A stretch of 64,000 nt of DNA from Atriophallophorus winterbourni (taxonomy: Eukaryota > Platyhelminthes > Trematoda > Plagiorchiida > Microphallidae): positions 1-64,000 of the forward strand of contig JACCGJ010024146.1 of assembly GCA_013407085.1 (NCBI GenBank), given 5' to 3'. Every line of letters begins with the position of its first letter. Within the stretch, counting starts at the first letter, position 1. Shown one piece after another: positions 23,941 to 36,439 of the stretch. The position numbers and the translations under genes were made by a program. The notes beneath the pieces were generated by a model, which worked only from the letters and a program-made list of their open reading frames with translations, ran no database searches and was not told the origin of the DNA.

Positions 23941-25790
23941 AAGTATTCAAGAATCAAGAATCAAGATTTTATGGTGATAAAAAGCTAATGCTTTACACGT
24001 ACCATTGGATGACAACTATTGCAAAAAGAAAAATTTAATCAAAATCATATTGTTAATATTTTTCTGGGTTCATGTTGCTTTAATATACCGGGCCAAATTC
24101 AGGGTTTCGTTTGACGTATGCATCCAATTTCGATTTAAAAACATCAATTGTCGTTGCATTCACAACATCTTGCGGTAGCGCATTCCATAGAAAGCAGATA
24201 CGCACAGAGAAGAAATAGCGACGACAATCAAGTCTTGAGTGCGGTATTTCGAGGCAACACGAGTGACTGCGTGTATTTCGAGGGGAGTTTACTTGTATTA
24301 GTTCGCTAAGCGGATGGTTTTCGATCCGCAGTATCTTGTAAGCCAGAATCAGGTCGATCCTCATTAGTCTTCGTGTAAAATCACGCAAACCAAGGATGTC
24401 CATTCGCTCTTGATACGGAACCCGCTGCATCCCTTCAACTAACTTTGTAGCCTTGTGGTATATTCGATCCAGGATCTCGATGTCTTTGCGCAACCACGGT
24501 GCCCAGGCTGGGATCAAATAATCCATCGTTGGATGGATGTAAGTATTTAAAATACGAGGAATTGTTTTGGACGAGAACCGTCCGAAAATTCTTCTCAGGA
24601 TTCCTAATATACCACATGCCCGATTAAACACTTTTCTACAATGCATATTCGGTTTAAGGTTATTAGTAATCCAAATTCCGAGGTCCTTTTCAGTGGTGGT
24701 CCAATTTAGGATATCGTGGCCTAGATGGTATGTATATTCGCAGTTACGGCCAAGCTGTAACATATGATATTTACGTAGGCTGAAAGGCATTTGATTCTCT
24801 AGAGACCAGCGATACAGAACATCCAAGTCGTTTTGCAGCATTAAACAATCTTCATTAGATCGGATTTGCTTCCATATTTTAATGTCATCTGAAAAAAGAA
24901 CGAGCTTGCATCGCACTATTTCAGTTATATCATTTATATATAACAGGAAAAGAATAGGTCCGAGCACTGAACCTTGAGGCACCCCGCTCGTGACATCGAT
25001 ACTTTTCGACAATACTCCGTCAATGCGAACTCGCAGGTGCCGATCGGTCAGATAATCTGTTAGCCACGATAGTAAGTTACCTGTTATTCCATATCGCACT
25101 AGCTTTTGCAGAAGCAAGCTGTGGTCGACCTTGTTAAAAGCCTTTGAAATATCAATATAACAAGCATGTACCGTATAGCCTTGATCAAGCGACATCGTCC
25201 AATCATTTAGTGTGATCAGTAAATTCGAAAGACAAGATCTGGTCCGGCGGAACCCGTGTTGTGCTGCTGACAAAAGACCTCGTGCTTCAAGCTGACCCAC
25301 GATACATTCAGATATAATGCGCTCCATAATTTTTAAAATACATGGTAGCATCGTTACAGGTCTGTAATTTGCTGCGTCAGAACGACTGCCAACTTTGTAA
25401 ATTGGTGTTACCACACCTGCTTTCCAAGCCAAAGGTACACAACCTTCACCAAGACTCTGGATGAAAACCACAGCTAAGCTATTTGAAAGCTCTCTATAAC
25501 ACACATGAAGAATCGCTGGGGTAATATTGTCCTCCCCAGGAGATTTCTTTGTATTCAATCGACGTAAGTGTTGCTCTACCACCAGTTGATCGATCACGGG
25601 CTCAGTTAGTGGTTCTACAGTGTTTGATAATTCATGATGCAATAATTGCTTTTTAGGGCAGTGGACTTGAGAGTAAAAGCACGCAAGCGCATCCGCCGTC
25701 TTTCGGACTGTGACAGTCAAACCTTCTTCTGTCATGATCGGGAAAAAAACATAGAAATTCGAGGGTTTACTTGGGATGATATTATAACAT
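23941..25790 (-). mobile_element. CR1-like LINE, 5'-truncated, RT open (family C)
   Basis: The 3' end is at 23943-23975 on the minus strand (TTGATTCTTGATTCTTGAAT units). Its RT frame (25735-24080) is open over 551 codons, the longest open TE protein in the window. The element is truncated on its 5' side near 25790, before the endonuclease. A second copy of the family lies at 63180-64000. Confidence 0.9.
24080..25735 (-). CDS. LINE reverse transcriptase, uninterrupted partial ORF
   Basis: Open for 551 codons without a stop. Order of motifs: ADALACFYSQV (linker), LNTKKSPGEDNITPAIL, WKAGVVTPIYKVG, NYRPVTMLPCILKIM, QHGFRRTRSCLSNLL, ACYIDISKAFNKVDHSLL, GVPQGSVLGPILFLLY, LFSDDIKIW (FSDD rather than FADD but both catalytic Asp kept), IPAWAPWLRKD, and the C-terminal CRRYFFSVRICFLWNALP. 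The protein would copy element RNA at a nicked target. The first residue used is simply the first in-frame Met; the true protein began further upstream and is lost. A young insertion is the likeliest reason for the intact frame. Confidence 0.9.
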   Translation of the reverse strand: MTEEGLTVTVRKTADALACFYSQVHCPKKQLLHHELSNTVEPLTEPVIDQLVVEQHLRRLNTKKSPGEDNITPAILHVCYRELSNSLAVVFIQSLGEGCVPLAWKAGVVTPIYKVGSRSDAANYRPVTMLPCILKIMERIISECIVGQLEARGLLSAAQHGFRRTRSCLSNLLITLNDWTMSLDQGYTVHACYIDISKAFNKVDHSLLLQKLVRYGITGNLLSWLTDYLTDRHLRVRIDGVLSKSIDVTSGVPQGSVLGPILFLLYINDITEIVRCKLVLFSDDIKIWKQIRSNEDCLMLQNDLDVLYRWSLENQMPFSLRKYHMLQLGRNCEYTYHLGHDILNWTTTEKDLGIWITNNLKPNMHCRKVFNRACGILGILRRIFGRFSSKTIPRILNTYIHPTMDYLIPAWAPWLRKDIEILDRIYHKATKLVEGMQRVPYQERMDILGLRDFTRRLMRIDLILAYKILRIENHPLSELIQVNSPRNTRSHSCCLEIPHSRLDCRRYFFSVRICFLWNALPQDVVNATTIDVFKSKLDAYVKRNPEFGPVY

Positions 25791-25934
25791 ATTCACCAAT
25801 CTCCGACATAAAAACTGCTTTAGATACTGATTTCTTCTGACAAGGAGATACTAACGAAACAGCATCTCACCGACGAAAATGACGGCGGCTACCGAGTAGA
25901 CAATCTGAAGGTGCCCAAGCCTCTGCGACATAGT

Positions 25935-27500
25935 GTAAGATTCAAGATTCAAGATTCAAGAATTTATGGTCACAGAAAGCACAAAGCTTCACAATTACCA
26001 TATCATAGTAAATATTCGTTCATGAAAAAGGTATAAAATAAACATGTAATGTCAAGTATAGTCCAATTGAATACTTACCGTGAATCAATACACATGTGTC
26101 GTTAAATCGTTATGCAACAAATAAGTATCCGAATTTCGAATGAACATTTCATCGCTGGGAGCGATGACAAGAGTTTCGGTGTGGGCATTCCAAAGGAAAC
26201 AGACACGTACACAATAAAAATCTCGGCGGCAGTTGATGCGGGAGTGGGGAATTTGTAGTGTCGCTGAGTGGCTGCGTGTATGTCGTGACTCACGGTTCCA
26301 ATAAATGTTTTAAAAGATCATGTGGAATATTTAATATTTAATATGTTAGTATCACATCACTTCGAAGGCTTTTTTGAAAGGGAAGCAGGTAGTCTCAGTT
26401 TTGCTATCTTTCCTCGTACGTTAGTTTCCGGGAACCTTTTACGAGTTTGGTTGCAGGATGGTATATTTTATCAAGAAATAATATAGTCTTTTTAACCACA
26501 GAGTCCAAGCTTGTGATGCATGCTCAATGGTTGGAATCAAGTAGGCTTTCATGATGGTGGACAACGTTCCAGGCGAGAAAGTTCTGAAAATCCGTCGGAG
26601 CATACCTAGAAGCTTGGAAGCACGCTTGTAGATGACCTCACAATGCATGCTGTTCTTCCGGCTGTCACATACACAAACTCCAATATCCTTTCTAGACTCG
26701 GTCCAGCTCAAAATCGTCTGCCCAAAGTGATATTGACACTGGAATGGCTTATCAACTTGCAACACCTTGCATTTTTGGAAATTTAATGGTAACTTATTCC
26801 GTACCGACCATTCCTGGAGAGCATCTAGATCACGTTGCAGCTATACACAGTCCGCAGTTGATTTTATCCGCGTCCAAAGCTTAATATCATACGGAAAGAG
26901 AATCACCTTGCATGAGAGCATCTCTGGTACATCGTTAATGTAAACCAAGAGAAGTACTGGCCCGGGGACTGACCCTTGCGGTACGCCACTAGAGGCATCA
27001 ATAACATGTGATTGTACCCAGTTGATTCGAACGATCGCCGTGCGCCTACTGAGGTAACTTTCAAGACACACGAGTAGCATTCCGCTGACATCCATCTGCA
27101 TCAGCTTTTGTAGTAGTCGAAAGTGATCAACTCGGTCAAAAGCTTTAGACATATCCAGATAGCAAGCGTGTATGCTAGCTCCTTCATCAACCGCTTGGGT
27201 CCAGTCGTTGAACACCGTTAACAAGTTTTTCAAGCATGAGCGAGATTTGCGAAAACCATGCTGCGCTACAGATAGCACATTTTGTGATTCCAAGTGATGA
27301 ACTATTTTTTCCGTCACTATTCCCTCTAGATCTTTGGATATCACCGGAATTATGGTGAAAGGACAGTGGTTCGCAGGATTTGAACGTCTGCCTCCTTAGT
27401 AGGTAGGTGAAATTACCCCGGTCTTCCATTCTGTTGGCACCGCTCCTTCGGCTAGAGAATGTTTAAACAATTCATTTAAGTATTCGAGAAGATGTTACCA
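25935..27500 (-). mobile_element. CR1-like LINE, 5'-truncated (family D)
   Basis: The 3' tail at 25940-25965 shows three TTGAATC-type units. The minus frame 27344-26841 reads QHGFRKSRSCLKNLL, ACYLDMSKAFDRVDH, GVPQGSVPGPVLLLVY and LFPYDIKLW, where the FADD box is mutated so that the first catalytic Asp is Tyr. The frame 26765-26439 continues the C-terminal region, and 26293-26102 is a shadow of it. The related copy on the plus strand at 32437-33330 is about as diverged. Confidence 0.85.
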
Positions 27501-30500
27501 GATCTACTTCCAGACATTTAGTAAAGCTAATTTTGAAAATAACCATCATTTATTGTACTGAACGAGTCGTGACTTTACACTTCATCTATATTGCAACTTG
27601 ACTAGCATTGCACGTTCGCTCAGAAGTATCTTGTGAATTCACTCAGTGAACCTATCCGGTCATAAGCCATATGCCCCAGGTTGGTCCACCATACATTTCG
27701 GCCAGTATTCATGTTGATTGCACAAGAATCTCGTTGCAAAGAAAGTGATAAAATCAGCATGTATCATAGCGCTATAAATAAATACCAAACCATGCAACTT
27801 CTTCATACTTCCACATGTCCAGATAACTGGTATCTCTTAAACAACATAATCTGAATTTTCATAAGCACAAGGTATTGTTTCATGTAAGTGAAGGATTAAA
27901 TTAGGACATTTGTAAAGTTTTTGATGATAAATATTTTGTAACACGAAGTTTATACATTGAAAAGGAATTACAGGCTTCTTTGAATCGAAAGTAAAGATAA
28001 TTTTGAATTTACAGTTAAATATCAAACAGAACCATTTCCACAATAATGACCGGTAGATTTTTCATACATATAGAATACCAACATTTGGTATGGATTCTTC
28101 GTCCCTTCTCGTTGGTTTGTGTCTTTTGTTATTATTATTCGGTCACAACACTTCCAACATTGGCATCAGTCGGCTCCTTAGGGATTCCTCTGAAATTTTT
28201 GCAAGATTTGTGTGTGGCTGCGTGTGTGTGTGAGAGAGAGTGGGTTTCACTGTCCAACCGGACAACACCCTGGTCTAATTAGAGCAAGCGTCAACTTCTT
28301 GACAGTTGTTGCTCCCGTGTGAGCGAAAATTCTTGAATAAAATTTCGAAACCTTCTGTTACAGAAATTGATGAGATGAGATGAGAACATATTTGAAATTT
28401 GCGTGCAACTGTAGATTTTGATGTTATTTAGGCAAAGCTATATAACAAATGTTGGTGAACGATTCATCTTTACGGATACTCTGAGTGCATGATCAAAATG
28501 GTTTAGGAATCTTATCATTTCTTGGCCAATCGAATAATCAGGTTTCGTCTCTGGATTGGTGGCGCTTCCAACTGAAGAGGTTTTCCAGATTTGAGCTGAA
28601 TAGTTGTTCTGTTCTTTACGCTCGATTAAGTTGCGTTCATATTCGTGAACTCTTGAAATTCAAAATTCAAGATTGGCAGTTAAAAATGCAATCAAGTGTA
28701 CAGTAACATAAGGCGATACGTTTTGAATATTTCAAATGTGAGTAATTTTTGGTAAGCAGGTTGTCGCAATTCCGGGACACTGTACTAAATATATCTCCAT
28801 TTCTGAATAGAAATCATTTGCATAAGTTGACCAGAACTGAAAGGTGATCATCATGCGAAATAATTTATAAGCCAGAATCACAGGTCCTAACACTGATGCA
28901 ACAATTTGCTCAGTGCGATAGGATTTTCGGAACCTTCTACTAATCGAATTTAATATGTATCACACGCTTAGTATCCCCGGCTCAAGTAAGATATACTTCC
29001 TTATTGATCGGATATACCCGAGCTAACATGCCAGTCAATTGTTTCTACAAACTGACGCACGAGAATCTCATGCAACGGTTGAGGCAACGCACCCAATTTC
29101 GTAGAAGAATTCGGTGTGATAAAATGTTTAAGCACAAAAATCGCATGCTGCAGACCACCTACTTGAACATTTGATTTCATTATCTTTATTCTCACCGTAA
29201 ATGCAGCTACTCAGTCATATTACGATTTCTCTATTTCCACCAAGACTGCCACGGGTAATTGTCTACTGGACATGCCTGTAGTATTCCCTGAAAATGCTGT
29301 TACCTTTCCCAGCGCTTAGACTGGTAATTGACTGCACTGATATATCAACTCATTACGCGCAATGCATGGAGGTTGCAGCGGATACGAAGCAGTTTGTATG
29401 CTGATCCACTTCAAATTTCCCTGTAAGTTCAATCGTTCTTGGGTAGGCCAAATACTATGAAAGTCGGTCAAATTGTACTGCAAAATCTGATCTAAACCAA
29501 TTTAAAACAGAAATGTTTGTCACAACCGCCAAATATCCATTATGTTTTGAAGGATCCGACAAGATTCTCTTTTTCATATAGTCAGCGCTCACGTAGACGG
29601 TATGTCGTCAAATTGAACTGCAGCTATATCTAGCGCACCACAAAAATTTGACCTTGATTAAAACTGTTCTTGGCCAACGTGGATGATCTTAGCTTCAAAA
29701 TGGACAGGCTTATGGATGATATAAAGCTGTGAATGTCAATAAGGAAAATGTAAAATTATGCAGTGTAGCCCGGAATTAATCCATGACAAAGTCGGCTTTG
29801 ACTAGATTGCCATTAAATTTACCAAACGGAAATTAAAATTAAATTGTGTTTAAACCGGTGGCCTAAAGTTAAAATTTTTTAAAGAAAGCTGCTGTTATTT
29901 AGTAGCCATCAATCTTAAAAAATTGGGGTATGATGTAAATAGTAAACACCTAAAGCTTGTTTGGAAACGTTAACCGCTTCACACTTGGGGCATCCTCATT
30001 GTTGTGAAAACTTACTACCTGGACTGAAGTATATAGCACAAGGTTTTGAGTCTTTTCGTTGCAGGACATGCAACAGCATAGTAACTAAACTGTGGGAAAA
30101 CCTAATTAGCCTACAGAAAACGAAGTTTATGGCCTACAAAATGACATGGTCTATTTGAACATAATCTCATGGCCTATTTAAAAATACAGGCGTGCTTTTA
30201 AACAGATAGTAAATTGCAATACATTTTTTTGATTCCAAACTCTACCTCACGAGGTAGCATTTAACCTGACATTTGGGTTGAAAGCCGCAGTTTAACTTAA
30301 GTTCGTCATCTCGTCAATTTCGCCGATGCTTGCTCTCACGTTTGTAAATAAATGAGCTTCGCAGATATTTTACTCTATTGTATCTAATTTAAGACTGATT
30401 GGATAGTGTGCACATTTGTGCACGTGCTTCGCTCTAAATAACTTATACCGCACATCGCTTGACGGCTTGCTTTCATTGCGAAAATCCCGGTCAGACAACT

Positions 30501-30850
30501 TCATCTCATTATTAGGATGTTTTCAATGAAGATCCGATTACGTTGTCCGCTGCAGCTGTCAAAATATCTTCCCCGTGATTCAAAAGGACACGCGTTAAAA
30601 ACTTGTTTTGCGATGAACTAGCATTAAATGTCAATGCAATGTCAAAGATATTATCGGCAAATGAATGCTCGATTTGTCTGTGATGAGAAATCATGCGATT
30701 GTGGATATTTTAATTAAACTGGATTTCCTTTGTTGGTCATGCTGCATGCGCTAAGCTGCCTGGCGGAGCATGAACAAATGTGTGAAGATTGCTGTCGCAT
30801 ATATTTATTCGTCATTTATTCAACATGCATAAAAATTGTTGTTAAATCAC
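27501..30850. other. Long non-coding stretch
   Basis: AT-rich. Contains a short GT/GA microsatellite near 28210-28240. Frames at 28046-28282, 28485-28706 and 29961-30158 have no recognisable domain. I see no TE ends or RNA genes. Confidence 0.4.
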
Positions 30851-30869
30851 CTGCACGATAATGTTAATT

Positions 30870-31320
30870 CTAAACAAGTTGTGCTTGTAAGCCACTGTCG
30901 GTTAAGATTGGTACGACCACCCTATTCAGTTTCATATGACCCAAAACATGTAAATGTGGTTAAACCCATGGTCATGTATAAAAATGCTCATTTGCCTGCA
31001 GAATCCACAAACTTTGCCGATACCCGGTGAGTGCAAACTGCACGAAACGGATCGTGGGGTTTGTATGATTTAACTGCATATAAATGAGATTTATTATCGT
31101 GACCATGAGTTCAAGCGCAACTACATGTGTTTGGGCAAATTTGACTGAATAGGTTAGTCGTATCAACCTTAAACAACAGTGGCTTAGAAGCACAACCTGT
31201 TTACCGTTCCACAGCTGTTACAAGACATGAGGATCCTGATCGTACTGTCCCTACTTGGTGAGTGAAAACAGCACGAAGCCGGTTGAGTGGTGTGTGAGTG
31301 TATGTGTTTGAACTGCAGGA
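30870..31320. repeat. Class 1 hammerhead-element copies, head to head
   Basis: A minus-oriented copy (about 30870-31015, ending TGCTCATTTGCC) is followed by plus-oriented pieces. At 31024-31057 the plus strand has CCGGTGA, a perfect stem II GTGC-AAACT-GCAC, GAAAC and GGATC. At 31255-31290 it has TTGGTGA, GCAC, GAAGCCGG. Both cores deviate from CUGANGA, so neither is expected to cleave. They share flanks with the copies at 37640-37880 and 39630-39710. Confidence 0.55.
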
Positions 31321-31379
31321 AAACGAACGTGAATCCTACTTTGTATTATAACGAATGATTGAAAGCGACTGACTATGTT

Positions 31380-31562
31380 ATTGGATAGATCGAAAATATG
31401 ATTACAACGTGCAATGAGATAGAAATCGGAACCCTTACTGCAGAAATATAATTATGGATAATGCTGAAAATTTTATAAAATGCAACACATTGCATACTTA
31501 CATATATTATTGCTGAAAATTTGTGAACACGAATAAAGTCATTCTTCTTCTTCTTTTTCTTA
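31380..31562 (+). repeat. Retroposon 3' end with (TTC)n tail
   Basis: The terminal part, TGAACACGAATAAAGTCATT followed by repeated TTC, is present in reverse at 45735-45775. A shared end with an AATAAA-like signal and a microsatellite tail suggests a retroposon, possibly RTE-related. The body upstream is not clearly shared. Confidence 0.4.
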
Positions 31563-31670
31563 TCACTAAGATGCATTACACTGACTTGCGAAACCACTGG
31601 CACTTACCTCTCAGAATAGGTAAATTGAATTACGATGCAATGATTATTTGATACTGAGGGATTTACTTAC

Positions 31671-31802
31671 GACCGGTGCCGACTGAACCCAAAATGGGGT
31701 CAACTTCAATGGGTCGCTGGAAATAGAGGAAACCAATAGCATTGCTTGACGAGGAAGCGCATAAATCTGCACTGAAGAGAACGATTTCATGGCCAAAATT
31801 TT
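31671..31802 (-). CDS. Possible orphan exon (132 bases, phase 1-1)
   Basis: On the minus strand a polypyrimidine stretch and AG (31804-31803) precede an open segment that ends at a consensus GTAAGT donor (31670-31665). The 132 bases are open in one frame with a full-codon reading ENFGHEIVLFSADL then CASSSSNAIGFLYFQRPIEV and DPILGSVGTG. Start and end phases are both 1, so the exon is symmetric. I do not recognise the protein. It does not align with LINE motifs, although it directly adjoins the LINE at 31806. It may belong to a minus-strand gene whose other exons I cannot find, or be chance. Confidence 0.3.
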
Positions 31803-33335
31803 CTTTTAGTTGGAGAAACAAAACTTTATGGGGCAAAAATGGTTAGAGAAGCAGGTGGAAGAGCGTTCAGATAGATAAATTGTGAAATAAGCAAGCAGAT
31901 TTCCAGTGATATTAACATCGTGCAGCTTCCCAGGCAGTAAAGATTGGTAAACACGATCGAAAGCTTTAATTTTATCTAAGAAACAAACATTTACATTACT
32001 CCCTTCGTCTAATGCTTGCGTCCAAACGTATGGAGTCAGAAGCAATTTATTCAAGTATGAATATGTTCATTTTCCTAATCCATATTTTACTTTATCGAGA
32101 ATTTCATAGCTCTGGAGGTGCTTGATAACACTCCCGCATACCAAGTGTTCCTAACCTTTATAAACAACTTAGAGTAGTGTCAATTCGAACGACTGCGTCA
32201 TTTGTAGATTGGTGTGAAAAGTACAGGATTCCAGTCGGCTGGTACGATTCCCGCATTTAGCGAGTGGTAAAATAGCTCACATAACGGGATACAAAACTCC
32301 ATCTTATAAACCTCATAAAAGCCAGCGTTTCACCGTCTATCCCGAGAGGTTTGTTTAGGTTATTCGTGTGTAAATGATTTCGCACAACCGTAGGATTTAC
32401 GTCGACATTACTTAGGTCCTCGACATCGATTGAGCCTAAGTGGTGTCTGATGCTCTACATGAATGGTCGGTACGGAATAATTTGCCATTTAATATCCAAG
32501 AATGCAAGGTGTTGCAAATTGGTAAGCCATTCCAGTACCAATATCACTTTGGGCAGATGATTTTGAGCGGGACCGAATCGGAAAAAGATCTTGGAGTCTG
32601 GGTATGCGGCAGCCTGAAGAACAGCCTGCATTGTGAGGTTATCTACAAGCGTGCTTCCAAGCTTCAATGTATGCTGCGACGTAGTTTCAGAACCTTCTCG
32701 CCTGGAACGTTGCCCACCATCATGAACGCTTATATAATTCCAACCATGGAACAAGCATCACAAGCTTGGACTCCGTGGATATAATATTGCTTGACAAAAT
32801 ATACCATCGCGCAATCAAACTCGTAAGAGGTTTCCGGAAACTAACGTATGAGGAACGATTGCAAAAACTGAGGCTCCCCACTTCCCTTCAAAGAAGCCTT
32901 CGAAGCGATGTGATACTAACATATAAAATATTAAATACCCCACATCATCCCTTAAAACATTTATTCGAATACCGTGAGTCACGTCATACACGCAGCCACT
33001 CAGCGACACTGCAAATTCCCCACTCCCGTATCAGCTGTCGCCGATATTTTTATTGTGTACGTGTCTGTTTTGTTTGGAATTCCCTCCCCGAAACTCTTGT
33101 CATCTCTCCCAGCATCGGAACGTTTATTCGAAATTTGGATACTTATATGTTGCATAACGATTTGACGACACCTGCATATTGACTCATGGTAACTATACAA
33201 CTTGACTATACTTGACATTACATGTTTATTTTATACCTATTTCCTGAACGTATATTTACTATGATATGGTAATTGTGAAGCTATGTGCTTTTTGTGACCA
33301 TAAATTCTTGAATCTTGAATCTTGAATCTTGATGG
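31803..33335 (+). mobile_element. CR1-like LINE with inverted 5' part (family D)
   Basis: From 32437 to 33335 the plus strand encodes the later RT and C-terminal parts (SDALHEWSVRNNLPFN, QAWTPWI, then CRRYFYCVRVCFVWNSLP) and ends in three TTGAATC units at 33305-33330. From 32430 down to 31806 the minus strand encodes the earlier RT part (IDGETL near 32340, DKIKAFDRVYQSLL near 31960, FTIYLSERSS near 31865). The region between, including GVPQGSVLGP and FADD, is missing. This inverted 5' part plus junction deletion is the twin-priming layout. Confidence 0.75.
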
Positions 33336-34160
33336 CAACAGCTAAATGTGATAGGCGGTAAATCACACAACGGAGGTTCAAGACGCAAACTACATCACAA
33401 TGGTCCGAACCGCGTGTCCGGAAATCCTGTACCATAAAGACGCTCGTGGCAATACACGCTACGCCACCGCTTTTCTTGAGCGGTCTCACAGAGACAGGAT
33501 TATTTTGGGAATCGATAGCTCACAATCATTGACCTGAGACTAGAGACACTTCTCTGTTACAGTGCCGATGACAGCAGAATGCTGATTACTGAATATACTA
33601 TGTGATATAACTATATAAACTCGTTCGAGTATATATTGCTCTTAAATTTATATTGCTCGGGGACAAAACAGTTTCGTTTAACAGAAATTCAGTTAACTCA
33701 GTTAACATTTAATAAAATTAACTTGACAGTGATCCATTCGCATATTCGGATTCATGGAGCTCAAGTCACACCATAATACAAAAGCTCAAGCGCATTGGTA
33801 ACCATTCACTCCCGAATCACGAAAGAGAACTAATAAGAGAACATTAATGGACAGTTGAAAACTATAAACAACAAACTGTGCGCAATAAAATGAACATTTT
33901 TGAAATAACCCTTAAATTATGACCAGGGGCATCTGGATAAATCAATTTAGAGGCTAGAAAGCAAATGTGTGACCTGATCAAAAACTGTTCAGCAAATGTT
34001 TTGCTATCAGCAGTTAGGGGTTTTTCAAAATACTAGACATTATAGGTTGCCTTTTAATACTGCTCAAACTCGTTATTTCTTCCTTGTGTAACATGAACGC
34101 CACGCTTCATTTCAACGGTTGCAGTTCAGACGCCTTTGAAACGATATACCAATACCAAAT
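33336..34160. other. Non-coding spacer
   Basis: No supported feature; the minus frame at 33259-33489 overlaps the LINE end and looks like chance. Confidence 0.35.
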
Positions 34161-35120
34161 GACAGTAAGATAGTTTTGTTTGCTGACGATATAAAAGTCC
34201 AACGGCGAATCAGCAATGCTGATGATTGTATTTTGCTGCTTTTGAATGCTTTGTACAACTGGTCATCCGAAAATAAACTGCCATTAAATATACAAAAGTC
34301 AAAGAATATTCAGATCGGTCGTGACCTTGGCTTCTCCTAACAATACAAGCTCGGCGACAAAAACCTTGAGTACACCGAAGAAGAAATGGACATGGGTGTC
34401 TGAATTAGCGGTATTTTGAAAAATGGTCTACAATGCGAAACTGTTTACGGAAGCGCGTCACGGCTGCTCGGCATGTTACGGCGGATATTTGGGCGTTTCC
34501 CCGGGGTGATTTCCTCTCATAATGAATACATATATACACCCGATTCTAAACTATGCCGTACAAGCCTGAATACCTTGGCTCCAAAAATACATCTTACTTT
34601 TGGATTGAATATATCAGAGAGCTTATAAGCTTGTCATTGGTCTCGAAAATATGCTGTTCGCCGGGCGACTCAGGCGACTGGAGCAGAGGACACTTGCACA
34701 ACGGAGAATGCGAGGTGATCTCATCCTCGCATACAAAATTCTTACTACTGTTTTCCACTCTCCCGGACTTATTATTCTACTTTCGAACTTCCAGCAACAG
34801 CTTTCGCCATGTTTGCAAGTTGGAAATGTCACATTCCAAAAGGAACTGTCGCAGGAATTTTATTCGGTGTGTGTGCTTTATTTGGAATTCCCTACCTACC
34901 GATTTGGCAAGCTCAAACAGTTTATCTATATTCAAATCGAAACTTGACGAATATGAGAGCTAATCCAAATTTGCCCCCCCAACTATTAATAAACATCATC
35001 GTCCAATTAATTTTGATTATTATTATATATATATATATATATATTGTACCTATAGTTCGCCTCTATGTTTATTGTAAAGTTAATTGCTTTTCCAACCATA
35101 AATCATGTATCTTGAATCTT
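34161..35120 (+). mobile_element. CR1-like LINE, 5'-truncated (family A)
   Basis: Begins just upstream of the catalytic box, which reads IVLFADDIKV near 34170-34200. Then come a damaged thumb region, ASRLLGMLRRIFGRFPG (34450-34510), a broken AWxPWL block, CRRNFIRCVCFIWNSLP (34845-34900), the AT run (35023-35044) and the terminus ACCATAAATCATG with TTGAATC. Four frames are needed to read it. It is the best copy for the family A 3' end. Confidence 0.8.
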
Positions 35121-36339
35121 GAAAATAGACTATGAATAAACGTTTGGCTGAGGCTATCAAACTAATCACTAAACGGAAAAGATGATTGGATTGCAATAGT
35201 TTTATTTTTACTCAGATCTCTGAAATCGGTACACCACTATGTGATCCGTGCTATTCGCGCCTATCTGCATGCCTTGTGTATTGGTTGTAAACTGAAACAC
35301 AATTTGTATATTTGTGGACTAATCAAATTCAAGCTACACTGTCAAGTATCATATCGACAAATTCACACTTTGAATCGAAACAGCAGTTAATTGTATGCTC
35401 GGGAGATGTAAGCAAAATGAAAAAAAATATTGCTATTAATTATTCCATCACATACCCAAGACTAATTCCGTGAATCTCTAAGTGAATGCCATGGTAGGTG
35501 TGCTGACGTTGCCAAAATGTTTCCAGTTTCTATCTCAAGCGGCCATTCGGATTACAACATGCATGCCATTAACCTAAACTTTAGCGCAAAATGGCCAAGC
35601 TAATTTTTCGCATCGTTCACTGCATCCACCATTATCTGGACTGACTGATAAGAATATTCATCAGCATGCGCGATTGTCTCATAACAGTCATGTGTGTGTT
35701 TGCGCTTGCGCTGCTACATGTAGATTAGATTAATCTCCAATCAACTTATCAACCGAAACCAGATAAGCAATTTCGCTCCATTTTGAATCGAATAATTTTT
35801 TTAATTTCCTTTCACATTAAAACCTTACAGAGCAATTGGTAAACGTAGACCGATTAATCTCATATAAATTTGAAGTAAATTCGATTGCTTCATTGTTCAA
35901 AATTCGCTTTCATATGATAATGTTTTATTCGTAAATTTTGCATTCAGAACTTGAAACATTTGGCGAGCAAATTTGAGTATTCATAAAGAAAATGGTTTGC
36001 GTGATTTTGATTCATTTTTTTCAAAATTATGAATGCGGTGTTTAGAGTATACTCCTAACGTGCAATAAAATTATTTGCGACAAACTCACGTTTAGTAATC
36101 CGCGAGGATTTCTTGTTTGAATTTAACATTTATATCAACAGAATATTAACACAACTTTTGTAGTGCCATTTCAAACGCAAGCGCAACATTCGAGCGTTTA
36201 AATCTTCATTAACTTTCTCTCATCCCTCATCGTTTCTTCAAAGCAAATCAAGTATCAGTCTATGAAGAGCTACTAGTTGTAACTGAATATCCTTTTCAAG
36301 TTTAGACGTATCATCGCCCACCAACGGTTGACAAACTAT
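35121..36339. other. Non-coding stretch
   Basis: AT-rich, no supported feature. Confidence 0.4.
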
Positions 36340-36430
36340 CTATTCATTTTAATTATATACACACATTTGTACCTATACTTATACTCTATGTTTTTAGTAA
36401 AGTTAATTGGTTTAAAAACCATAAACCTTG
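36340..36430 (+). mobile_element. LINE 3' end stub (family A)
   Basis: Contains GTACCTATACTTATACTCTA followed by GTAAAGTTAATTG and AACCATAAACCTTGGA, matching the last 80 bases of the family A copies at 1-375 and 34161-35120. Confidence 0.6.
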
Positions 36431-36439
36431 GACAATTTG

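Noticed and set aside
28860..28980. Minus-strand SVLGPVILAY as a LINE RT block
   Set aside because: A single weak block without neighbouring motifs.
29850..29865. TAAACCGGTGG as a class 1 remnant
   Set aside because: Only the palindrome matches; no core boxes.
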